Positions 29,252 through 39,158 of a DNA stretch of 64,000 bases are shown here, in pieces. The position numbers were made by a program, and so were the translations under genes. The first letter of the stretch is position 1, and each line of letters starts with the position of its first letter. Source of the stretch: Chromobacterium sp. ATCC 53434 (GTDB lineage: Bacteria > Pseudomonadota > Gammaproteobacteria > Burkholderiales > Chromobacteriaceae); the NCBI RefSeq assembly GCF_002848345.1, contig NZ_CP025429.1, forward strand, positions 1,674,001 through 1,738,000. Direction: 5' to 3'. Below the pieces are notes generated by a model. It searched no databases and was not told the origin of the DNA. It was given only the letters and a program-made list of their open reading frames with translations.

Positions 29252-31947
29252 ATGATACCGTCGATCTGTCCGCGGGTGCCGGCCTGAACCTGTCCGGCGG
29301 CAGCGATGTCGTCAATATGAGTGGCACTGGTGATTCGCTGGGCCTGCTGGGCGGCTCCAACTACTCGGTCACCGGCAGCGGCGACACGATCAATACCTGG
29401 GGCGGCACCGGGCTGAGCCTGTCGGGCAGCAATGATGCGGTGGGCCTGGGCGGCGGCGCCGACACGCTGGGCCTGCAGGGCGGCGCCAATATCGCGGTGA
29501 CCACCAATAGCGCGGCCGGCGACCAAATCAATCTGGCGGCGAACACGCAGGCGAGCATTACTGGCAGCGGCGATACGCTGCAAGTGAACGGCCCCGGCGT
29601 CAGCGTGACGGCTGCTAATGATACCGTCGATCTGTCGGCGGGCGCGGGTCTGAATCTGTCTGGCGGCAGCGATACCGTCAATATGAGCGGCGCCGGCGAT
29701 ATGCTGGGCCTGGTCGGCGGCAGTAATTACACCGTCAGCGGGACCGGCGACACGATCAGCACGGTCGGCGGCACGGCATTCAATCTGTCCGGCGGTGGCG
29801 ATTCGGTGACCCTGGGCGGCAGCGGCGATTCGCTGGGCCTGCTGGGCGGCTCCAATTACTCGGTCACCGGCAGCGGCGACACGATCAATACCTGGGGCGG
29901 CACCGGGCTGAATCTGTCTGGCAGCAACGATGCGGTGGGACTGGGCGGCGGCGCCGACACGCTGGGCCTGCAGGGCGGCGCCAATATCGCGGTGACTACC
30001 AATAGCGCGGCCGGCGATCAGATCAATCTGGCGGCGAACACGCAGGCGAGCATTGCCGGCAGCGGCGATACGCTGCAGGTGAACGGCGCCGGCGTCGGCG
30101 TGACGGCTTCCAACGATACCGTCGATCTGTCGGCGGGCGCGGGCCTGAACCTGTCCGGCGGCAGCGATACCGTCAATATGAGCGGCGCTGGCGATACGCT
30201 GGGCCTGGTCGGCGGCAGTAATTACGCCGTCAGCGGGACCGGCGACACGATCAGCACGGTCGGCGGCACGGCATTCAATCTGTCCGGCGGCGGCGATTCG
30301 GTGACCCTGGGCGGCAGCGGCGATTCGCTGGGCCTGCTGGGCGGCTCCAACTATTTGGTCACCGGCAGCGGCGATACGATCAATACCTTGGCCGGCACGT
30401 CTCTTAATCTGTCTGGCGGCAACGATGCGGTGGCCTTGTCCGGCGGAGGCGACTCGCTGGGTCTGCTGAGCGGTTCCAACTACTCGGTCAGCGGGGACTA
30501 TTCCGGATCGCTGACCCTGGACGCGGGCGCTGCGGCAACACTGAATGGCGCGAGCGTGCCGGGCCCCTCCCAGGCTGCCGAGACCCTGATGTATAACGGG
30601 GCGGGGCAGGTGAGCGAAACCATTACCGACTTCACCGCGGGCGGCTCGCAAGCGGTGATCACATCCGGTCTTGGCAGCGGCATCGCCGAGGAGTTCCAGA
30701 ATTATACTGGGGTCAACGCTAGTGGTGCCGAGACGTCTCAGATCATCGATTATGTGTCCGGCAATTCACAAGTACAGACCTTGAGCGGTTTGCCAAACGA
30801 AGACGCTTCGATTACGCAAAGCTTTACCGGCAGCAATGGCACCGGGCTGGTGTCGGCCGAGTCTATCCGCGAGACCAACGGCGATACTGTCGATTATGCC
30901 TATTCCTACAACGCGGCCGGAGCTGAAACGTCTTATCAGGAAACCCTGTATGGCGGTAATGGCTCGGTACTTTCATCAGGGGATTTTCAACCAAATGGTA
31001 GTCCGGTTGTGGAGGGTTACGGCGGGGATCCTGGCGGAGATGATGGTGGCAATTCTGATGAGTATTCGGATGAGGATATGGGTGCCGACGACGGTGATGG
31101 TTTTGCCGGCTCGCAGTCGACGATCGCCGCCGCATTGGCTGGCGGCGTCGGATATGTCGCCCAATATGATCTGAGCCAGGGGGACGTGGTTGACGCGGCG
31201 GCCGCCGAGGCGGCGCTTCGACAGGCCGCGGCGGCCGCCGGCGCCTCCACGGCCGCAGGCGGCGGGACCGCGGTGCTGGCCGGGGCAAAGTGGGGCGGCG
31301 ATGTCGTCACCTGGAGCCTCGCCGACAGCGTCGCCGCAGGCGGCATGCCGTTCAGCAGCTATATGAGCGGCGAGTACGAGGCTGCCGTCCAGCAGGCAAT
31401 GGGCACCTGGTCTTCCGTCGCCGGCATCACCTTCGACGAAGTCTCGGACTCCTCGCAGTCGGATATCCGTTTGGGATGGGCGGATTTCAATACCGCCAGC
31501 AGCGGCGTCGTCGGTTTTACCAGCGCCCAATCACGGAATGGCCAGATGAGCGCCGGCGCAACCATCGAGTTGGAGGATCCGAGCCAGAATGCGCTGGTGC
31601 AGGGCGCGGATGGGCAACTGGGCTATTCGGGGACCGATGCCACGCTGGAGCAGGTCCTGCTGCATGAAATCGGCCATGCGCTTGGTTTTGCCGATAGTTC
31701 CGATCCCAGTTCCATCATGTATTACGAGCTGACGGCCAATAACCGGACGCTGGACGGCACGGACGCCGCCGGGGCGCAATTGCTGTATGGGCAGGACGCG
31801 GCGGCGGCGCCGACATCCGCCGATCAGATCCGCATCGGCCAGCTGGTTCAGGCGATGGCGGCTTACGATGTGCCTACTGCCGCATCCAGCGTTTTGTCCC
31901 AGGGCGGCAGCGCTGGTATTGAGCTGCAGATGGCTGCGGCGCATTAA
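29252..31947 (+). pseudogene. 3' part of the large type I-secreted protein, with metalloprotease motif
   Basis: Continues the interrupted frame (codon boundary restored on removal of the element) for almost 900 codons. After the repeats come a linker (YSGSLTLDAGAAATLNG), a Gly/Asp/Glu-rich acidic stretch (about 31030-31100), and a metalloprotease-like domain: VVTWSLADS, FSSYMSGEYEAAVQQAMGTW, TFDEVSDSSQSDIRLGW, then HEIGHALGFAD (31663-31695) and the Met-turn SSIMYY. This is the order seen in matrixin/serralysin-type proteases, but the third zinc ligand position is Asp where those have His. Without the upstream part there is no start site, so this half is probably silent. A type I exporter operon follows. 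Confidence 0.85.
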
Positions 31948-32186
31948 GCCGGCGGGCCGGCCTTGCGGTCACGGCGAATTCGCCCGTCGGGCTCCACCGT
32001 GGCCATCGGGCTTGGCTGGCGGGAGCCCGCCTGCCGGTTTGCCCGCGCGATTCTAACTGTTATTACTTAACTGGCCCTGTCGTCGGAAAGACCCGCGCGC
32101 GATGGCCGCCGGCCGGCGAAGCGCGCCTGCGACGGCTGCGCGTATCCCGGGGCTTGGCTGGAAATGAAAGAATGAAGGGATGCGTG

Positions 32187-34322
32187 ATGGAAGTCATGCA
32201 GGAGGCTGCCGGAGCGCAAAACCGCCGGGATCCGGGCCTGGCTGCCTTGGTGGCGATCGCTCGTTTTCACGGCATCGCCGTCGATGCCGGGCAATTGCAG
32301 CATGCCGCCGCGCTGGGCGGCTTGGCGTTCGATAGCGATGCCTTGGTATTGAGCGCGCGTTCCATCGGCTTGAAGGCGAGGGTGGTTCCGCTGAGAACGG
32401 AGCGCTTGAGCTTGGCGCCGCTGCCGGTCCTGGCATTGGATAGGGGGGGCATGCATTTCGTCATCGCCCGTTGCGACGGCAAGACCGCGCTTGTGCTTGA
32501 GGCGAACAAGGATGCTCCCAGCGTGCTGTCGCTAGAGGAGGTGGCGGAACGGTCAAGCGGGCGGATGATGCTGTTCGCCTCGCGGGCATCGCTGGCCGGA
32601 GAGCTGGCGCGCTTCGATTTCTCCTGGTTCATTCCGGCCATCATCAAGTACCGGCGGTTGCTGCTGGAGGTGCTGGCCATTTCCCTGGTGCTGCAGATTT
32701 TCGGCCTGGTTTCGCCGTTGATGTTCCAGGTGGTCATGGACAAGGTGCTGGTCAACCATACCTACAATACGCTGGTCGCCGTCGGGATGGCTCTTTTCAT
32801 CGGCTCGACCTTCGAAGTTTTGCTGACCGGTCTGCGCAATTACATCTTTTCGCATACGACCAACCGGATCGACGTCGAACTCGGGGCGCGCTTGTTTCGG
32901 CATCTGGTGGCCTTGCCGCTTGCGTATTTTGCGCCGCGGCGGGTTGGCGATACCGTGGCCAGGGTGCGGGAGCTGGAGAATATCCGCAACTTTCTGACGG
33001 GCCAGGCGCTGACCGCCGTCATCGATCTATTGTTCTCCTTTGTCTTCCTCGCCGTGATGTGCATCTACAGCGTGTGGCTGACCCTGATCGTCGCGATGTC
33101 GCTGCCGGTTTATGCCGGAATTTCCGCCTTGCTGGTTCCGACGCTGCGGCAGCGGCTGAATGAGAAATTCGCTCGTGGGGCCGACAATCAATCGTTCCTG
33201 GTCGAGGCCGTGTCTGGCATCGAAACCGTGAAGTCCATGGCCGTCGAGCCGTATTTCGTGCAGAAGTGGCAATCGCAACTGGCCGCGTATGTCGCGGCGA
33301 GCTTTCGCGTGACGCAGCTTGGCAATGTCGGCCAACAGCTGATCCAGTATGTCGGCAAGCTGGTCACGCTGGCGACGCTGATGCTGGGGGCCAAGCTGGT
33401 GATGGACGGCCGGCTGACGGTGGGGGAGCTGATCGCCTTCAATATGATGTCCCAGCGCGTTGCCGCGCCAGTGCTGCGTCTGGCGCAGCTATGGCAGGAC
33501 TTTCAGCAGATCGGCATTTCGATGAACCGCCTGGGCGATATTCTCAACGCCCGCAGCGAGCTGCCGTCGAGCAGGCAGGCCCTGCCGCAACTGGAAGGCA
33601 ATATCCGCTTCGAGGACATCCGCTTCCGCTATCGGCCGGACGGTCCGGCGATTCTCGATGGGATATCGCTGGATATCCGCGCGGGCCAGGTCATAGGCAT
33701 CGTCGGCCGCTCTGGCTCGGGCAAGAGCACGCTGACCAAGCTGCTGCAGCGGCTTTATCTGCCCGAACAGGGTACGGTGCGCATAGACGGCATCGATCTC
33801 TTGCTTGCCGATCCTTCATGGCTGCGCCGGCAGGTCGGCGTGGTGCTGCAGGAAAATCTGCTGTTCAACCGGTCGATACGCGAGAACATCGCCCTGACCG
33901 ATCCCGGCGCGCCGTTTGAGACCGTGATGCAGGCGGCCAAGTTGGCCGGCGCGCATGATTTCATTTGCGAATTGCCGCAGGCCTACGACACCGCGGTCGA
34001 AGAGCACGGCGGCAACTTGTCCGGCGGGCAGCGGCAGCGGCTGGCCATCGCGCGGGCATTGCTGACCAATCCCCGCATTCTGATTTTCGACGAAGCCACC
34101 AGCGCGCTCGATTTTGAAACCGAGCGGATCATCCAAAACAATATGCGCGCGATTTGCGCCAGCCGCACGGTCATCATCATCGCGCACCGCCTGACCGCCG
34201 TGCGCCATGCCGACCAGATCGTCGCGATGGACAAGGGCAGGATAGTGGAGCGCGGCCTGCATGACGAATTGCTCGCACGAGGCGGCTATTATGCGCATCT
34301 CGTGTCCTTGCAGAATGGTTGA
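32187..34322 (+). CDS. Type I secretion ABC transporter, HlyB-like
   Basis: 711 residues, the size of HlyB. The N-terminal 130 residues form a C39-peptidase-like domain; the position of the catalytic Cys is not Cys (DPGLAALVAIARFHG), so it is the inactive substrate-docking type used for RTX-like cargo rather than a leader protease. Then a six-helix membrane domain (about 150-430) and an ATPase domain with GRSGSGKST (Walker A, about 507), LSGGQRQR (about 610) and ILIFDEATS (Walker B). Start chosen at ATG 32187 behind AAGGGA; earlier in-frame starts at 32154 and 32172 lack a site. Followed by the HlyD-like gene after three bases. Confidence 0.95.
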   Translation: MEVMQEAAGAQNRRDPGLAALVAIARFHGIAVDAGQLQHAAALGGLAFDSDALVLSARSIGLKARVVPLRTERLSLAPLPVLALDRGGMHFVIARCDGKTALVLEANKDAPSVLSLEEVAERSSGRMMLFASRASLAGELARFDFSWFIPAIIKYRRLLLEVLAISLVLQIFGLVSPLMFQVVMDKVLVNHTYNTLVAVGMALFIGSTFEVLLTGLRNYIFSHTTNRIDVELGARLFRHLVALPLAYFAPRRVGDTVARVRELENIRNFLTGQALTAVIDLLFSFVFLAVMCIYSVWLTLIVAMSLPVYAGISALLVPTLRQRLNEKFARGADNQSFLVEAVSGIETVKSMAVEPYFVQKWQSQLAAYVAASFRVTQLGNVGQQLIQYVGKLVTLATLMLGAKLVMDGRLTVGELIAFNMMSQRVAAPVLRLAQLWQDFQQIGISMNRLGDILNARSELPSSRQALPQLEGNIRFEDIRFRYRPDGPAILDGISLDIRAGQVIGIVGRSGSGKSTLTKLLQRLYLPEQGTVRIDGIDLLLADPSWLRRQVGVVLQENLLFNRSIRENIALTDPGAPFETVMQAAKLAGAHDFICELPQAYDTAVEEHGGNLSGGQRQRLAIARALLTNPRILIFDEATSALDFETERIIQNNMRAICASRTVIIIAHRLTAVRHADQIVAMDKGRIVERGLHDELLARGGYYAHLVSLQNG

Positions 34323-34325
34323 GCC

Positions 34326-35747
34326 ATGAAATCACTCCGCTTTCAGGCCCTCGGCGATTTGGTTCGCCGCTATGCGGCCGTGTGGCGTGCCGGCTGGGCC
34401 GTCCGCGCCCAGTTGGACGCGCCGGAGAAGCTCGAATACGAATTGGCGTTCCAGGCCGCCCACCTCGAATTGCTTGAGACGCCGATCCACCCGGCGCCGC
34501 GCTGGACCGCCAGGATGATTGTCGCGCTCGCGGCCATCGCGCTGGCTGTGGCGTTGTTTGCCCAGCTCGATATCGTGGCGACGGCCAAGGGCAAGCTGGT
34601 GCCGGATGCCAGGGTCAAGGTCATCCAGCCTGCGATGAGCGGCGTGGTGCGGGCCATTGCCGTGCGCGACGGGCAGCGCGTTTCCGCCGGCGCATTGCTG
34701 ATGAAGCTGGATACGGCCCAAGCCGAGGCCGACTCGGACAAGGCGAAATCCGCTCGCTTGGATGCGGCGCTGGCGGCTGCGCGCGCGCAGGCGCTGATCA
34801 ATGCACAACGCGCCAATGGGCAGCCCAGGGTGGCGCTTGTCGACGGCGCGCCGCAGGGGCGGCAGCAGGAGGCGCAGCGGCTAGCCGAAGGCGCGTATCG
34901 CGAATTCCAGGACAAGCTCGCGGCGGCCCGAGCTGAGCTTGCCAAGAGGGAGGCCGAGCTTGGCAGCACGCGGCAGGAAATCGCCAAGTTGACGGCTATC
35001 GCACCGCTGGCCCGCGCGCAGGCGAATGCCTTCAAATCGCTGGCGGCGGGAAAATACGTCGCGCAGAACGATTATCTGGACAAGGAGCAGGCGGCATTGG
35101 ACAAGGAGCACGAACTCGGCGCGCAACGCAGCCATGCCAGGGAGCTGGCGGCGGGTATTGCCGAGCAGCGCGCCGAGATCGGAGCGGCGGCCTCGCAGTT
35201 TGACCGCCAGCAATTGGACGAATTGGAGAGGGCCAGCGAGCAGTTGGCTCAGAGCCGCAACGACGAGGCCAAGGCGAAAACCCGGGAGTCGCTGCTGAGC
35301 CTGACCGCGCCTGTCGCCGGGACCGTGCAGCAGCTGTCGGTGCACACGCTTGGCGGCGTGGTCACGACGGCGCAGTCATTGATGGAGATCGTGCCGGACG
35401 ATGCGCTGGAAGTCGAGGCCACCGTGGAAAACAAGGATGTCGGCTTCGTCAAAGTCGGCCAGCGGGCCGCCGTCAAGCTAGAGGCGTTTCCATTCTCGAG
35501 ATACGGCATGCTGGAGGGGGAGGTGGTCAGCCTCGCCAATGACGCGGTTCAGGACAGGAAGATGGGCTTGGCATTCGTCGCCACCATACGCCTGAAAACC
35601 AATCGGATGCGGATAGACCGTCAATGGATCGCGCTGACTCCGGGCATGGCGGTTAGCGCCGAAATCAAGACCGGCAGGCAGAGCGTCGCGCAATACATAC
35701 TGGGACCGCTGATCGAGGGCGCTCAGGAGAGTATGCGTGAACGCTAA
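34326..35747 (+). CDS. Type I secretion membrane fusion protein, HlyD-like
   Basis: 473 residues: cytoplasmic N-terminus, one transmembrane helix (about 63-83, RMIVALAAIALAVALFAQL), a biotinyl-lipoyl-like half-motif (VIQPAMSGVVRAIAVRDGQRV), a long periplasmic alpha-hairpin (about 130-330) and the second barrel half (TAPVAGTVQQLSVHTLGGVV). Links the inner-membrane ABC protein to the outer-membrane channel. The final 11 bases overlap the start of the TolC-like gene. Confidence 0.95.
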   Translation: MKSLRFQALGDLVRRYAAVWRAGWAVRAQLDAPEKLEYELAFQAAHLELLETPIHPAPRWTARMIVALAAIALAVALFAQLDIVATAKGKLVPDARVKVIQPAMSGVVRAIAVRDGQRVSAGALLMKLDTAQAEADSDKAKSARLDAALAAARAQALINAQRANGQPRVALVDGAPQGRQQEAQRLAEGAYREFQDKLAAARAELAKREAELGSTRQEIAKLTAIAPLARAQANAFKSLAAGKYVAQNDYLDKEQAALDKEHELGAQRSHARELAAGIAEQRAEIGAAASQFDRQQLDELERASEQLAQSRNDEAKAKTRESLLSLTAPVAGTVQQLSVHTLGGVVTTAQSLMEIVPDDALEVEATVENKDVGFVKVGQRAAVKLEAFPFSRYGMLEGEVVSLANDAVQDRKMGLAFVATIRLKTNRMRIDRQWIALTPGMAVSAEIKTGRQSVAQYILGPLIEGAQESMRER

Positions 35748-37188
35748 GCAGGCGGCCGCGCGCGCGGGCTTGTTGGCGATGTTTTGCTACGCGCCTCCCG
35801 CTCTCGCTTTTGATCCCTTGTTTTCGCAGCAGGGCGTCTCCGCCGGTCCGGGCGGCAATCTCATTCCCGACGGGCAATCATGCGCCTTCGGCGCCTTGCG
35901 CGGCCCGCTGACGCTGGGCGAGGCCGTTGAACGGGCGCTATGCCACAATCCTAAGACGCGGGAGGCATGGGCGGATGTCAAAGCGCAGGCTGCGGCGCTT
36001 GGCGCGGCGCGCGCGGCATATCTGCCGACGCTTTCCGGCAGTTGGCAGGATGTGCGCGACAATTCCGTCAGCAATGTCACCGACCATCCGGCGCTGAGTT
36101 CGAATACGGCGGCCTCCGTGCGTTCGGAGAGCCTGTCATTGAGCTGGGTGCTGTTCGATTTCGGCAGTCGCGCGGCAGCGCTCAAAAACGCTTCGGCCTT
36201 GTTCGCGGCGGCCCGCGCGACTCAGGATGCGACGCTGCAGGCGGAGTTTTCGGCGGTCTCAAAGGACTATTACGCGGCGCAGGCGGCCAGGGGCGCGCTG
36301 GAGGCTGCGCGCGACATCGAGCGGGTGGCGGGCGATAGCATGGCGGCGGCCCAGGCTAGAGTCGATCAGGGGGCCGCTCCCATCACCGACGCCTTGCAGG
36401 CCGAAACCCAGCATGAGCAGGCCGTTTTCAATCTGACGAAGGCGGAAGGCGATGCGCAGGCGGCGCTGGGGACGCTGGCGTCCGAGATCGGCTTCGATCC
36501 CGATCTGGCCGTGTCCGTCCCGGCGGCAGGCGATGGCGACGCGCCGGACAAGGCCTTCAACGAGTCGATCGCGCAGTTGATCGACGATGTCAAACGCGCC
36601 CATCCCAGCGTGCTGGCGGCGCAGGCCCAGTTGGAGGCCGCACTGGCCAAGGCGGAGCAAACCAGGGCGGAGGGTCTGCCTAGCGTGAGCCTGGTCGGGA
36701 AATACAGCCGGAACAACCAGCCTGCCAGCCTGGGGCTGGGCATTCCGACCTATCCCGCGACGGGGCACGACGCCTATATCGGCATACAGGTGACGATTCC
36801 GATCTTCGAGGGGTGGGGCCGGCATTATCAGATACTGCAAGCCGAGGCCGAGGTGGAGCGCCAGCGGGCCGAGGTGGACAGGGTGGGGCAGCAGGTCGCG
36901 CTCGATGTCTGGACCAGCTATCAGGCCCTGCGCTCGGCCACGCAGAACGCGGCCCATAGCGCGACGATGCTGCAGATCGCGCGCCGCTCGTTCGATGCCG
37001 CCGAGCGCAGATACCAGGCCGGCGTCGGCAATATCCTGGAGCTGCTCAATACGCAGACGGCGCTTGCGACGGCCAGGCAGAGGCGGGTGCAGACGCTTGC
37101 CGACTGGCATGACGCGAAGCTGCAGCTCGCCTCCAGGCTGGGGCGTCTGGAAATGGGAGACACCGGGGTGCCGCCGGGATTGAAATGA
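35737..37188 (+). CDS. TolC-family outer-membrane channel of the type I system
   Basis: 483 residues from a GTG start (35737) preceded by AGGAGA; signal peptide to about residue 24 (APPALA). Two TolC-type repeats with long coiled segments (EAVERALCHNPKTREAWADV, then VLAAQAQLEAALAKAEQTRAEG) and beta-strand segments such as SLSLSWVLFDFG and IGIQVTIPIFEGWG. Completes the HlyB-HlyD-TolC set in one operon with overlapping reading frames. Confidence 0.93.
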   Translation: MNAKQAAARAGLLAMFCYAPPALAFDPLFSQQGVSAGPGGNLIPDGQSCAFGALRGPLTLGEAVERALCHNPKTREAWADVKAQAAALGAARAAYLPTLSGSWQDVRDNSVSNVTDHPALSSNTAASVRSESLSLSWVLFDFGSRAAALKNASALFAAARATQDATLQAEFSAVSKDYYAAQAARGALEAARDIERVAGDSMAAAQARVDQGAAPITDALQAETQHEQAVFNLTKAEGDAQAALGTLASEIGFDPDLAVSVPAAGDGDAPDKAFNESIAQLIDDVKRAHPSVLAAQAQLEAALAKAEQTRAEGLPSVSLVGKYSRNNQPASLGLGIPTYPATGHDAYIGIQVTIPIFEGWGRHYQILQAEAEVERQRAEVDRVGQQVALDVWTSYQALRSATQNAAHSATMLQIARRSFDAAERRYQAGVGNILELLNTQTALATARQRRVQTLADWHDAKLQLASRLGRLEMGDTGVPPGLK

Positions 37189-37217
37189 TGAGCGGCCCGA
37201 TCCGTCCGCTGCCGGGC

Positions 37218-39113
37218 CTACTCCAGCGCCTCCAGCTGCTCCTGCACGTCCATCCATTCTTCTTCGACGAGGCCCAGCCGGCCGGCCACCTCGCCCTGGC
37301 GCCTGACGCTGTCGGCCAGCTTCTGGCGGTTGGCGTCGTCGTAGGCCTCGGACGAGGACAGGAAGGTGTCCAGCCGCGCCTTCTCCTCGTTCAACTTGTC
37401 CATTTCCTGTTCCAGCTTGGACAGGCGGTTCTGCAGCGGCTTGCGTTGCTTGGCCAGTTGCTGGCGGGCCTCGGCTTCCTGGCGTTTCTGCTCCTTGCGG
37501 TTGACGCCCTGGGCGTCGCCGTCGGACGGCTTGCCGGCTTCGGCCAGCTGGGCCAGGCGCCACTGGCGGTAGTCTTCCAGATCGCCGTCGAACGGTTGCA
37601 CCTTGCCGCCGCTGACCAGCCAGAACACGTCGGTGGTGGATTCCAGCAGGCTGCGGTCGTGCGAGACCACGATCAGCGCGCCGCTGAAGTCTTGCAGCGC
37701 CAGCGTCAGCGCGTGGCGCATTTCCAGGTCCAGGTGGTTGGTCGGCTCGTCCAGCAGCAGGAGGTTGGGCTTTTGCCAGACTATCATCGCCAGCGCGAGG
37801 CGCGCTTTCTCGCCGCCGGACATCGGGCCGACCGGATCGGTGGCGGCGTCGCCGCGGAAGTTGAAGCCGCCGAGAAAGCTCCTGAGCTCCAGCTCGCGTG
37901 TCGTCGGCGCCAGCCTTTGCATGTGCTGCATCGGCGATTCGTCCGGCCGCAGCGTTTCCAGCGTGTGCTGGGCGAAATAGCCTATCTTCAGCATCTGCGC
38001 GTTGACGCGCTCGCCGGTCAGCGGCGCGAGGTCGCCGGACAGCAGTTTGACCAGCGTCGACTTGCCGGCGCCGTTGACGCCCAACAGGCCGATGCGCGCG
38101 CCGGCCTCCACCGACAGGCTGATGCCGGACAATATGGTCTTGTCGCCATAGCCGGCGTCGGCCTTGTCCAGCTTCAACAGCGGATTGGGCAGGTGTTCGG
38201 GGCTGTCGAAATGGAAGTCGAACGGCGAGGCGGAGTGGGCCGGGGCGATGCGCTCCAGCTTCTCCAGCGCCTTGACCCGGCTCTGCGCCTGGCGCGCCTT
38301 GCTGGCCTTGGCCTTGAAGCGGGTGATGAACGATTCCAGGTGGGCGATCTGGCGTTGCTGCTTCTCGAATTCGCCCTGTTGGCGCGCCAGCTTCTCGGCG
38401 CGCATCACTTCGAACTGGCTGTAGTTGCCGGTGTACAGCGTCAGCGTCTGACTGGCGACCTCGACGGTGTGGCTGCAGATGGCGTCCAGGAAGTCGCGGT
38501 CGTGCGAAATCACCAGCAGCGTGCCCGGATAGGCCTTCAGCCAGTCCTCCAGCCACAGCACCGTTTCCAGGTCCAGGTGGTTGGTCGGCTCGTCCAGCAG
38601 CAGCAGGTCGGAGCGGCACATCAGCGCCTGCGCCAGGTTCAGCCGCATCCGCCAGCCGCCGGAGAAGCTGGCCACCGGACGGCGTTGGCCGGCCTCGTCG
38701 AAGCCCAGGCCGGTCAACAGCTTGCCGGCGCGGGCCGGGGCGGAGTAGGCGTCGATATGGGCCAGCTCGCCGTGCAGATGGCCGATGGCGTTGCCGTCGT
38801 GCTTGTCTTCGGCGTCGGCTAGCCGGGCTTCCAGCGCGCGCAATTCCTTGTCGCCGTCCAGCACGTAGTCGAGCGCGCTGCGCTCCAGCGCCGGCGTCTC
38901 CTGCGCGACGTGGGCGACGGTCCAGTTCGGCGGCAGCAGCATGTCGCCGCCGTCGGCGTGCAATTCGCCGAGCAGCATCGCGAACAGGCTGGACTTGCCG
39001 ACGCCGTTGGCGCCGGTCAGGCCGGCCTTGTAACCGGGGTTCAGCGTCAGATTGGCGCCGACCAGCAGTTCTTTCAGGCCGCGGCGCAGGTTCAGGTTCT
39101 TCAGTTGGATCAT
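37218..39113 (-). CDS. yheS: ABC-F family ATPase, YheS-like
   Basis: 631 residues with two ABC ATPase domains in one chain and no membrane segments, as in ribosome-acting ABC-F proteins. First Walker A GANGVGKSS and signature FSGGWRMRLNLAQAL; second Walker A GVNGAGKST and signature MSGGEKARLALAMIVW; both LLLLDEPTNHLDLE motifs are intact. The inter-domain linker (RFKAKASKARQAQSRVKALEKL) and a coiled-coil C-terminus (about 520-631) are present; sequence and length follow E. coli YheS closely. A diverged fragment of its 3' end lies at 23777-23929, so the 3' end borders the accessory block. Confidence 0.95.
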   Translation of the reverse strand: MIQLKNLNLRRGLKELLVGANLTLNPGYKAGLTGANGVGKSSLFAMLLGELHADGGDMLLPPNWTVAHVAQETPALERSALDYVLDGDKELRALEARLADAEDKHDGNAIGHLHGELAHIDAYSAPARAGKLLTGLGFDEAGQRRPVASFSGGWRMRLNLAQALMCRSDLLLLDEPTNHLDLETVLWLEDWLKAYPGTLLVISHDRDFLDAICSHTVEVASQTLTLYTGNYSQFEVMRAEKLARQQGEFEKQQRQIAHLESFITRFKAKASKARQAQSRVKALEKLERIAPAHSASPFDFHFDSPEHLPNPLLKLDKADAGYGDKTILSGISLSVEAGARIGLLGVNGAGKSTLVKLLSGDLAPLTGERVNAQMLKIGYFAQHTLETLRPDESPMQHMQRLAPTTRELELRSFLGGFNFRGDAATDPVGPMSGGEKARLALAMIVWQKPNLLLLDEPTNHLDLEMRHALTLALQDFSGALIVVSHDRSLLESTTDVFWLVSGGKVQPFDGDLEDYRQWRLAQLAEAGKPSDGDAQGVNRKEQKRQEAEARQQLAKQRKPLQNRLSKLEQEMDKLNEEKARLDTFLSSSEAYDDANRQKLADSVRRQGEVAGRLGLVEEEWMDVQEQLEALE

Positions 39114-39158
39114 GTCGTTTTTCAGCCGCGCGGCCCGGGGCCGGCGGCGTGGATTCGT

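Larger units (their letters stand above)
27395..30490 (+). repeat. Array of 366-bp coding repeats in the secreted protein
   Basis: Copies beginning with (N)DTVDLSAGAGLNLSGG start at 27395, 27761, 28127 (continued at 29252 across the insertion), 29617 and 30112. The first three intervals are exactly 366 bases (122 codons, insertion removed); the next is 495 (165 codons) because an extra 43-residue block (TVSGTGDTISTVGGTAFNLS...) is inserted. The last copy is degenerate. Units are nearly identical at DNA level. The motifs (GSGDTI, GGSDAVNMSG, GSNYSVTGSG) are glycine/aspartate-rich beta-solenoid-like, but not the canonical GGxGxDxUx RTX nonapeptide. Confidence 0.9.

Noticed and set aside
25664..30490. 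Regular repeats considered as a CRISPR array
   Set aside because: The 9-bp units have no spacers and the 366-bp units are coding and continuous; no cas genes are present.
27395..30490. Glycine/aspartate repeats as classical calcium-binding RTX nonapeptides
   Set aside because: The GGxGxDxUx consensus is not seen; the period and residue pattern are different.
29149..30651. A 500-codon open frame on the minus strand across the repeat array
   Set aside because: It mirrors the repeats of the real plus-strand gene and runs into the insertion element; no start site or recognisable domain.
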